Assembly: GCA_016745215.1 (NCBI GenBank) | Contig: CP050890.1 | Location: forward strand, 5,456,001 to 5,520,000 | Direction: 5' to 3' | DNA length: 64,000 nt | DNA from: Thiohalocapsa sp. PB-PSB1 | GTDB lineage: Bacteria; Pseudomonadota; Gammaproteobacteria; Chromatiales; Chromatiaceae | Part shown: positions 38,412-44,856 of the stretch, in pieces | Numbering within the stretch: position 1 is the first letter of the stretch | How the letters are laid out: each line of letters opens with the position of its first letter | Translations under genes and position numbers: made by a program | The notes under the pieces: generated by a model | Told to the model about the DNA's origin: nothing | The model's database searches: none | What the model saw: the letters and a program-made list of their open reading frames with translations, nothing else

Positions 38412-39440
38412 CTAAGGATATTTTTTCTTGATCAAATTTGTGCGGGTATGCTCAAAGGCAGCCTCGGCCTGCGCCAGTCGCGCCCGGATCTCGGGTTCAT
38501 ACTCGATTGCGAAGTCAAGAAAGGTGCGTGCCACCAGCGATAATTCACGACCGCGCCAGTGCACCAGATGCCAGCGGCGCATGATCGGAAACCCCTGGAC
38601 GTCGAGCAATGCGAGCTGGCCGGCGGTGCTGTCAAGGGTGAGAGAATGCAATGACAGCGCTGAAATACCAAGTCCACCGACAATAGCATGTTTGATTGCC
38701 TCGGTGCTGCCGAGTTGCATGCGCACGCGTGGCTGCAACCCTGCCTCGGAGAACTGCTTCAGCACCGAGTCGCGCACGCCGGAACCTGGTTCGCGCAGCA
38801 GCAGATTCTCTTCCGCCAATCGGCTTATGGGGATGTTGCGCTCAATCGCCAGCGGATGGTCGGCACGCACCACCATCACCAGGGGATTCGGCGCAAACGG
38901 CAGCGATTCGATCTGATCGTTCTCATCGCGCGGCTGCCCCATCAAATAGAGATCGTCGTCATGTGCTCTGAGGCGTTCCAACGTATTTTCACGATTGGTC
39001 ACCTGCAGATGAACATCAATGCCAGGGTAGCGCCGGCAAAAAGCGCCCAGAATCTCCGGCGCAACATAGGCTGCCGTGGTCAGCACGCCGAGGCGCAGAC
39101 GACCGCGCTTGAGTCCCTTCAGGTCCGCCAGCGTGATCTCCAGGTTTGCCAGCGTGTTGAGAATCTCGCGACATGCCGCGTGCACCTCAAGGCCAGCGTC
39201 GGTGGGCTCGACGCTGCGACCTACTTGTCGGAACAGCGGCGTACCAAGGGCGTCGGCCAGCTTTTTGATCTGCATCGACACCGTGGGCTGGGTTAGGAAT
39301 AATTCCTCGGCAGCACGCGTGAAGCTTCCAAGGCGCACAATGGCTTCCAACAATTGAAGCTGGCGCAAGGTCGTATGTCTGATCAGATAATCTGAGCTGC
39401 CACCGGCGGGTATGGCGCGAACGTCGTTAGATTCGGCCAT
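38412..39440 (-). CDS. cbbR: LysR-type regulator CbbR
   Basis: This 342-residue LysR regulator has the N-terminal winged helix LRQLQLLEAIVRLGSFTRAAEELFLTQPTVSMQIKKL and an effector domain starting at RGRLRLGVLTTAAYVAPEIL. LTQPTVSMQIKKL and GRLRLGVLTTAAYFAP are typical of CbbR, which activates Calvin-cycle operons in response to metabolites such as RuBP or NADPH. It lies downstream of the carboxysome operon on the same strand, not divergent from cbbL as in many bacteria. The likely target is the cbbL promoter about 10 kb away. Confidence 0.88.
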   Translation of the reverse strand: MAESNDVRAIPAGGSSDYLIRHTTLRQLQLLEAIVRLGSFTRAAEELFLTQPTVSMQIKKLADALGTPLFRQVGRSVEPTDAGLEVHAACREILNTLANLEITLADLKGLKRGRLRLGVLTTAAYVAPEILGAFCRRYPGIDVHLQVTNRENTLERLRAHDDDLYLMGQPRDENDQIESLPFAPNPLVMVVRADHPLAIERNIPISRLAEENLLLREPGSGVRDSVLKQFSEAGLQPRVRMQLGSTEAIKHAIVGGLGISALSLHSLTLDSTAGQLALLDVQGFPIMRRWHLVHWRGRELSLVARTFLDFAIEYEPEIRARLAQAEAAFEHTRTNLIKKKYP

Positions 39441-39746
39441 GACTAGCTGGCCGCGGTTGCCGGTCGATTCAGACTTAGGCGTTCGCCCGATGGATTTACG
39501 AGTCTGCGTTGATGCAACCAGATTGGATCAATCCGTGAGCCAAGACCGACAAAGGCTTTCTCCATAACAGCTTTCCCCTTAAAAGCTTCCTAAAGCAGGG
39601 CTTTCCCCGAGGTCGCTTGGCGTTGGAACCCTTATGGTAAGAGTTGAAGATTCGCCACACCAGTGATGCGATCGCAGGATGCAGGAAGCAGGCATCGGCT
39701 ATTGCTAATGATATTGCGGCCTAGCGCCTGTTGAGCAGGGCGTTGG
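39441..39746. other. Intergenic region between the cso operon and cbbR
   Basis: About 300 bases without a gene. It contains the cso operon end and the cbbR promoter. A short inverted repeat (AGCTTTCCCCTTAAAAGCTT at about 39569-39588) is the only structure I see. No clear terminator with a T run was found. Confidence 0.4.
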
Positions 39747-40022
39747 CTAATCTGGCCAAATTCGCCTAGCGGCCTGAAACACATCGGCACGTTCGGGCTT
39801 GAGCGCCGGCCCTGCTGCCGGACTGGATGAGCCAGCGCGAGCGCGGCGCGCGGCTGCCGCGGCTCGCGAGGTGCGTGACGTGGCGGATCTGGTAGTGTTG
39901 GCTTTTGTCGCGCTCACGGGCTTGGCCGGATTGCTTTGGCCGCTGGTTGTGCTAGTCACTGTTTCGGTCGCGACATTCGAGGTGCTATCAGAAGCGTCGG
40001 GGGTGGCATTATCTTCGCTCAT
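39747..40022 (-). CDS. Small basic Ala/Ser/Thr-rich carboxysome-operon protein, possible orphan McdB
   Basis: This 91-residue protein is almost entirely low complexity: an acidic Ser/Thr-rich start (MSEDNATPDASDSTS), an Arg/Ala-rich middle (SRTSRAAAAARRARAG) and a conserved-looking end VFQAARRIWPD with a single Trp. Its ATG overlaps the acRAF stop by four bases, so it is the last gene of the cso operon. Small disordered proteins with a C-terminal Trp encoded here fit alpha-McdB, the adaptor that lets ParA-like McdA space carboxysomes. No mcdA lies in the window, so an orphan McdB or another assembly factor are both possible. Confidence 0.55.
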   Translation of the reverse strand: MSEDNATPDASDSTSNVATETVTSTTSGQSNPAKPVSATKANTTRSATSRTSRAAAAARRARAGSSSPAAGPALKPERADVFQAARRIWPD

Positions 40023-40330
40023 GGCATGGGCTCCTCCGGGGGTTCGACCAAGTTATCGATACGCAGCGCGAAACGCTCGGACTCGGCAGTCAGCTCACCG
40101 CTTTGTTCGTCGGCGAACAGCGTTAGGTTCACATAGGTTCGACCGAAACTCAGATTCGGATAGATGCCCGTCTCTTCGGACAGGTCACCGGCACGCTGCA
40201 AAAATTCGCGCAACAATTCATAGTCTGCAAAGACCAGCTTTCTCTCCAAGCGCAGAGGTCGTTCACGTCGACGCCAAGGATACCCAGCGGCGGTTCCTGA
40301 AACATCGGCCTCAGAAATAGGCACGCTCAT
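40019..40330 (-). CDS. Alpha-carboxysome Rubisco assembly factor acRAF (pterin dehydratase-like)
   Basis: This 103-residue product of ATG 40330 has WRRRERPLRLERKLVFADYE, LREFLQRAGDLSEETGIYPN and GRTYVNLTLFAD, the fold of pterin-4a-carbinolamine dehydratase without its usual catalytic His pair. In cso operons this family acts as a Rubisco folding/assembly factor rather than a dehydratase. The gene overlaps the end of the bacterioferritin-like gene by 20 bases and couples to the next gene by ATGA. Confidence 0.82.
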   Translation of the reverse strand: MSVPISEADVSGTAAGYPWRRRERPLRLERKLVFADYELLREFLQRAGDLSEETGIYPNLSFGRTYVNLTLFADEQSGELTAESERFALRIDNLVEPPEEPMP

Positions 40331-40787
40331 CCTCCGTTGTACGCCTTGCCACACCGAGCGATTCCAGCCAGGTCTCGATCTCGGCGGCGTGCTGCAGTTC
40401 GTCTTGCAGCAACGCGTTAAAGAACTCAGCGTTCTCAGTATCGGCAATGCGGCGACAGAAATTGGTTGCCTCATCGTACAAGGCTACGATTTCCGCCTCC
40501 AATGCGGCATCCTGAAGCAATAATTCCACCAGACCGTACGCCAGGCCCGCTGGTCGTAACTGCGACGCATTGGGCGCCACCCCGAGACCAAGCATGCGTT
40601 TGATCAATCGCTCCGCATGCTGCATCTCTTCAACCGTTTCATGACGGAAGCGATCGGCGGCATCGCGCAGGCCCCAAGCCTCCGCCAGCGCCGCCTGGGT
40701 CATATATTGCTGCACCGCTGAATACTCCAGGCTTAGGGCTCTGCCCAGATACCCTAGTGTTCGCGGATGGATGCTGGCATTGCGCAT
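40311..40787 (-). CDS. Carboxysome-operon bacterioferritin-like protein
   Basis: This 158-residue four-helix ferritin-like protein carries iron-ligand motifs in LSLEYSAVQQYM (helix A), ETVEEMQHAERLIKRML (ExxH, helix B), LEAEIVALYDEATNFC (helix C) and DELQHAAEIETWL (helix D). A bacterioferritin homologue regularly occurs after the csoS1 genes in alpha-carboxysome operons; its function there is unknown. Confidence 0.85.
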   Translation of the reverse strand: MRNASIHPRTLGYLGRALSLEYSAVQQYMTQAALAEAWGLRDAADRFRHETVEEMQHAERLIKRMLGLGVAPNASQLRPAGLAYGLVELLLQDAALEAEIVALYDEATNFCRRIADTENAEFFNALLQDELQHAAEIETWLESLGVARRTTEDERAYF

Positions 40788-40850
40788 TGGTCGAGTCAGA
40801 CGATGACAGGTCTCAGTGGTTTATCTCGTGTTGCCAGTGACGACCCAGAT

Positions 40851-40917
40851 TGGACCGAACCGGATTGGATTGGACTGCATTGAACTGGACTGAATTCAAC
40901 TGGACTGAATTCAATTG
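40851..40917. repeat. Degenerate 15-bp tandem repeat
   Basis: Units around AACTGGACTGAATTC and ATTGGATTGGACTGC repeat four to five times between the last csoS1 gene and the bacterioferritin-like gene. Open frames across it (SPVEFSPVQ-type peptides) are products of the repeat and not supported as genes. The 281-base gap from 40788 to 41068 otherwise holds nothing recognisable. Confidence 0.65.
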
Positions 40918-41068
40918 GCAGCGCCACAACCGGAAGCTGAGCCTGGGCTTGATGTCCAGATCTGAAGCCTTGGGCCGGAAGTCGTTTGTCGATTGGCAAT
41001 TGCTGGGGTCGCATTGCTGGGAATGAACGAGATGGCAGCATACGGACCAGCGATCAGTCCTATTGCAG

Positions 41069-41374
41069 TTAATCAGTCGAACCGCTGCCGGTGGGCAGCA
41101 CCGGCTCCACCTCGCGGTGCGGGCGAGCGATGATATGCGCTGCCACCAGGCCATCGCCAACACGTTCGCAGGCATCGGCACCGGCACGCACGGCAGCGTT
41201 AACGGCACCGGTCTCTCCGCGCACCAGTACCGTAACATAGCCGCCACCGACAAATTCACGGCCAATAAGCCGCACCTCGGCTGCCTTGGTCATCGCGTCC
41301 GCCGCTTCGATCGCCGGTACCAGACCGCGTGTCTCGATCATGCCGAGGGCAATGCCCATGACTTCATTTGCCAT
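41069..41374 (-). CDS. csoS1: Carboxysome shell protein CsoS1 (BMC-H), paralogue 3
   Basis: This 101-residue single-domain BMC protein has GIALGMIETRGLVPAIEAAD, KAAEVRLIGREFVGGGYVTV and VRGETGAVNAAVRAGADA. Hexamers of CsoS1 tile the flat facets of the shell and let small solutes through a central pore. It is almost identical to the 41508 copy, differing mainly at residue 4 (V instead of T). Confidence 0.95.
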   Translation of the reverse strand: MANEVMGIALGMIETRGLVPAIEAADAMTKAAEVRLIGREFVGGGYVTVLVRGETGAVNAAVRAGADACERVGDGLVAAHIIARPHREVEPVLPTGSGSTD

Positions 41375-41507
41375 TTGTGTTCTCCACTCAGGGTTGTGCC
41401 GGGCATAGTGATGACCCGGATCGCGGTCGTTGGTATCGTAGGGCGGCGCGTCACAATTTCGGTCAAGCGACGCGGCGGCGGCCCCAGATTAAGTCGGCTG
41501 CTGGCGA

Positions 41508-41813
41508 TCAGTCGGTGCTGCCGCTGCCGGTGGGCAGCACCGGCTCCACCTCGCGGTGCGGACGCGCAATGATGTGTGCGGCCACTAGACCGTCACCGAC
41601 ACGCTCGCAAGCATCGGCGCCAGCGCGCACTGCGGCATTGACCGCGCCGGTCTCTCCGCGCACCAGCACGGTCACATAGCCGCCACCGACGAACTCGCGT
41701 CCGATCAGGCGCACCTCGGCGGCTTTAGTCATGGCGTCCGCTGCTTCGATTGCCGGTACCAAACCGCGCGTCTCGATCATGCCCAGTGCAATACCCATGG
41801 TCTCGTTAGCCAT
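41508..41813 (-). CDS. csoS1: Carboxysome shell protein CsoS1 (BMC-H), paralogue 2
   Basis: A 101-residue BMC-H hexamer subunit with the same motifs as its neighbours and the same SGSTD C-terminal tail as paralogue 3. The DNA of the two copies differs at many third positions although the proteins are almost identical, so selection keeps the sequence rather than recent duplication. Confidence 0.95.
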   Translation of the reverse strand: MANETMGIALGMIETRGLVPAIEAADAMTKAAEVRLIGREFVGGGYVTVLVRGETGAVNAAVRAGADACERVGDGLVAAHIIARPHREVEPVLPTGSGSTD

Positions 41814-41915
41814 TATTTCTCTCCGTCTGTCTCGGTTCGTTGACTGTTGATTCCGTCGTCACCAGGCCGTGGGCCAAGGTGACTTGATTGGTTCGACCGA
41901 CGCCTCTGACGTCGC

Positions 41916-42239
41916 TCAGCGACCCGGCTGGCCGGGTGCAAAGGCGGCTCCGGACTGTGCGAGTACCGGCTCCACCTCGTTGTGCGGGCGAGCAATGATA
42001 TGGGCCGCCACAAGGCCGTCTCCGACTCGCTCGCAGGCGTCCGCACCAGCTCTCACGGCAGCATTGACCGCACCGGTCTCACCGCGCACCAATACTGTCA
42101 CATACCCACCGCCGACGAATTCACGCCCGATCAGGCGCACTTCGGCGGCCTTTGTCATCGCATCCGCGGCCTCAATCGCCGGCACCAAGCCGCGCGTCTC
42201 GATCATGCCGAGGGCGATGCCGATTCTGTCGCCTGCCAT
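41916..42239 (-). CDS. csoS1: Carboxysome shell protein CsoS1 (BMC-H), paralogue 1
   Basis: A 107-residue BMC-H subunit with N-terminus MAGDRIGIALGMIETRG and a divergent tail ending AFAPGQPGR. It is the first of three csoS1 genes and most likely corresponds to csoS1C/A of Halothiobacillus by position. The tail difference from the other two may alter facet interactions. Confidence 0.95.
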   Translation of the reverse strand: MAGDRIGIALGMIETRGLVPAIEAADAMTKAAEVRLIGREFVGGGYVTVLVRGETGAVNAAVRAGADACERVGDGLVAAHIIARPHNEVEPVLAQSGAAFAPGQPGR

Positions 42240-42348
42240 CTATCGTTACTCCCAACTATTGCGATACCCGCGATGATCGCGACTCGCGTCATTGCCAAAA
42301 ACATTGGTACTCGGATTCCCGCCTTGTCCCAATCGAGTTATGTTCGGC

Positions 42349-42690
42349 TCAAGCCGCGCGCGCTTCGGCGCTTTGCATCTCCGCCGTAGACTCAGGATCG
42401 GCGCTGGCCCGGTCTTCTCGCTGCGCATCGGGTCGGCTGACTTGCTCCGGGGCCCAGTCGTCGATGATCCCGCCGATGGTCAAATCAGTCAGTATCTTCG
42501 GGTCACCCATGGCATAGCGTCCAGCAGATCCGCTGACGGTAAATACCCAGTTCCCGGGGCGCACGCCAACCGGATCTGTCGCAACCAGCAGTTTGCCCTT
42601 ACGATCGGCCAGGATGCGCAATGCACAGTGATCCAAGCCGGAGATCCGTTCGGTACAGACCAGAGTGCCGACTACCTGATTGATTTCCAT
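42349..42690 (-). CDS. csoS4B: Carboxysome vertex protein CsoS4B, C-terminally extended
   Basis: A pentameric BMC-P protein that caps shell vertices. The core is MEINQVVGTLVCTERISGLD, KLLVATDPVGVRPGNWVF and TIGGIIDDW. The family usually ends near residue 83. Here about 30 extra residues follow (from APEQVSRPDAQRED), rich in Ala, Glu and Ser. The extension would lie on one face of the pentamer. Confidence 0.93.
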   Translation of the reverse strand: MEINQVVGTLVCTERISGLDHCALRILADRKGKLLVATDPVGVRPGNWVFTVSGSAGRYAMGDPKILTDLTIGGIIDDWAPEQVSRPDAQREDRASADPESTAEMQSAEARAA

Positions 42691-42720
42691 GATTTTTGCT
42701 CAGCCTGGCGTGATCTGTGC

Positions 42721-42972
42721 TCAGAGTGCATCTGGATTCCAATCGTCGATGATGCCGACGATGGTCAGATCACTCGGGTACTCCTTACTGCCAGCGGCTT
42801 CCCGTGCAGCGGAGCTGCCGACACAGATGACCCAGTCGTCAGGCTTCGCGCCAATGGCGTCAACCGCCACCAATTGTGAGCTGCCGTCCTGGACCACCTG
42901 CAAATGCTTATGTTCGAAGCCAGGAATGCGATAAGTGGAGACCAGCGGTTTGACCACCTGACAGATCTTCAT
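42721..42972 (-). CDS. csoS4A: Carboxysome vertex protein CsoS4A
   Basis: An 83-residue BMC-P protein starting MKICQVVKPLVSTYRIPGFE and ending DLTIVGIIDDWNPDAL, the normal length. The ATG at 42972 shares its A with the csoSCA stop (TGATG), so it is coupled to csoSCA. Pentamers of CsoS4A/B close the icosahedral vertices. Confidence 0.95.
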   Translation of the reverse strand: MKICQVVKPLVSTYRIPGFEHKHLQVVQDGSSQLVAVDAIGAKPDDWVICVGSSAAREAAGSKEYPSDLTIVGIIDDWNPDAL

Positions 42973-44855
42973 CAGTGCATACCCCCGGTCACCGGCTCCA
43001 GCGAGGAACCTACTAATTCGATTGGTGTACCGGCATCGCAATCGCGCACCGCGCGTAAACAGTGCAACATGCCGTCAGAACAAAGTGCTGGATAACGCGC
43101 CTTCAGGGCTGCCGCGATGCGCTCGCAGTGGGCCACGGCTCGCTCCCTGGCCCCTGGGACATTACCGTGATAGTCGTAACGGACCACGATCGGTACCGGC
43201 AGGCTGCGGCTCACATTGAGCCCGGTAAAAATCTTGATGCCGACGTCCAGATCTGCCGCGCCTTCCTCTACTGTACTGAGATAAGCGAAATAGGTCAGGT
43301 TGCGCAGTTGGATCTCTTCGAAGCCAATGCCCGTTCCGATGAATCGCTCTGCGTGGCCGATATCCTGGTAATGACCGTCATGGAAATGCCGTACATAGTC
43401 GATCTGCGACAGATTGTTCTCGATCAAGCGAGCGATCAACTGCAGCATGCCCTTGTCAGAAAGGCCATCGGTAGAAGAGGCTCCCATGCCGTTTGCTTGT
43501 GCGCCACCAGCATGCGAACCAGGCATATGAGCCTGAACCAGCTCGGCGATTCGCGTGCGCGCTTCGGCAGCGCTCAGCCCGCGTGTAATTTCATGCACCT
43601 TGGCCACATCCAGCCATTGATTTAATTCACAATAACCGTTGGTATCCGGAACATGCACGCGGATCGCATCAGTATCCGTATCCATGCCGATCAGCAACAG
43701 GCCCACCGACGCGCCGCAGCAGAAACCGTTCTCGATCGCTTGGCGCAAAGCGGCCAAGCGCTCCCAACCCTCACGCGCTGCAGCCTCGTCGTCCGAGCCG
43801 TGGGCAGCGCACCCCTGATGGGCCGGATCCACCGAACTGAAGTGATAAATCACGACTTTTAGATAGCGAGTCGGCTCGTCAGCCCTGTTCGGGATTCCCT
43901 CGCGGAAGCGCATCAATTCGGTTTCGATCCATTTCTCCACCGTGTTCTCGATATCAAACAGCGAGCCGGCATAGGACTTACGTCGCACCGCGCCATAAGG
44001 CAATCGCAACACATAGCTGATCGCGTGGGCCAGACGACCGTCCGCGCAGGGCGTGATATCCATCAGATGGAAGCCGCACTGCTGCAAAAACGCTTGAAAG
44101 TCATTGCCAACACGCCCGCCAAGCGGGTCCGCGTTGAAGAATTCGTCACTGACCCGCCGATAGGTTTCAAACACGCACCAGGCAAACAACCGCCGCATAT
44201 CCAGCCCGGTCGCCCATGCCGTGTCAAGGATATGCGCGGGGAGTTCAAAGCCGAACTCCTGCGCGGTAATTTGCTGCGCGCGATCCACAAAGTCCGGGTC
44301 ACAACGCTCGCTGGCGATTTGTTTCAGCACCGGAACAATGTTGTCAAACGCCTGCTTCACGGAAGATTCGTAGCGATACAGCCGTTCATTGGCCGTGGTA
44401 TCGGTCAGCGGATGCAAGTCTGCCGGCGCCTTTGCCGGCCTGTTCAATGCCTTACCTGCCGCTGACTGGCTGGTTCTTGACCGGCTGGCTGTTGCTTGGC
44501 TGGCCCCTGCTCGGCGCGTCTGCGAACGGATGTTCTCCGGCTTGGCCGCAGGTGTGGCATGCGGCCGGGTTTCCAGTTTGGCCTTGGATATCGGCGCTGC
44601 CGGACGTGGTGGGCGCGGCGGGCGCGTCGGGCGCGTCCGCTGGCCTTGTTGTGCGCTTTGTCGTGCGGCAAGCGCTTGCTGGCGGCTGCTACGCGCCGCT
44701 CTCGTCGACTGTGTCGCGTTCGCTTGCGTCTCGGCTACCGGCATACCAGGATGCTGCATAGGCGTCGGCATCGGTGCCGCCGCGGGTAGTCCGCGAGAGC
44801 GCGGCGAGCCGGGTGCTCGCCCATGCGCGGCTCGATTGCCGTTTCCGCGTCTCAC
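42972..44855 (-). CDS. csoSCA: Carboxysomal beta-type carbonic anhydrase CsoSCA, long N-terminus
   Basis: This 627-residue enzyme makes CO2 from bicarbonate next to Rubisco. Conserved regions are HPLTDTTANERLYRYE (start of the homologous part), ITPCADGRLAHAISYVLR (CxDxR type), FSSVDPAHQGCAAHGSD (metal ligands His and Cys) and GFCCGASVGLLLIGMD. The first 140 residues are Pro/Arg/Ala-rich low complexity, about 100 longer than the roughly 515-residue Halothiobacillus protein. They include SSRQQALAARQSAQQGQRTR, similar to the Rubisco-binding repeats of CsoS2. The start is GTG, one base after the csoS2 stop; ATG codons from residue 29 on are alternatives. Confidence 0.93.
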   Translation of the reverse strand: MRRGNGNRAAHGRAPGSPRSRGLPAAAPMPTPMQHPGMPVAETQANATQSTRAARSSRQQALAARQSAQQGQRTRPTRPPRPPRPAAPISKAKLETRPHATPAAKPENIRSQTRRAGASQATASRSRTSQSAAGKALNRPAKAPADLHPLTDTTANERLYRYESSVKQAFDNIVPVLKQIASERCDPDFVDRAQQITAQEFGFELPAHILDTAWATGLDMRRLFAWCVFETYRRVSDEFFNADPLGGRVGNDFQAFLQQCGFHLMDITPCADGRLAHAISYVLRLPYGAVRRKSYAGSLFDIENTVEKWIETELMRFREGIPNRADEPTRYLKVVIYHFSSVDPAHQGCAAHGSDDEAAAREGWERLAALRQAIENGFCCGASVGLLLIGMDTDTDAIRVHVPDTNGYCELNQWLDVAKVHEITRGLSAAEARTRIAELVQAHMPGSHAGGAQANGMGASSTDGLSDKGMLQLIARLIENNLSQIDYVRHFHDGHYQDIGHAERFIGTGIGFEEIQLRNLTYFAYLSTVEEGAADLDVGIKIFTGLNVSRSLPVPIVVRYDYHGNVPGARERAVAHCERIAAALKARYPALCSDGMLHCLRAVRDCDAGTPIELVGSSLEPVTGGMH

Positions 44856-44856
44856 G

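Noticed and set aside
40796..41265. Open frames between csoS1 and the bacterioferritin-like gene
   Set aside because: They consist of the tandem repeat and antisense csoS1 sequence; no conserved residues.
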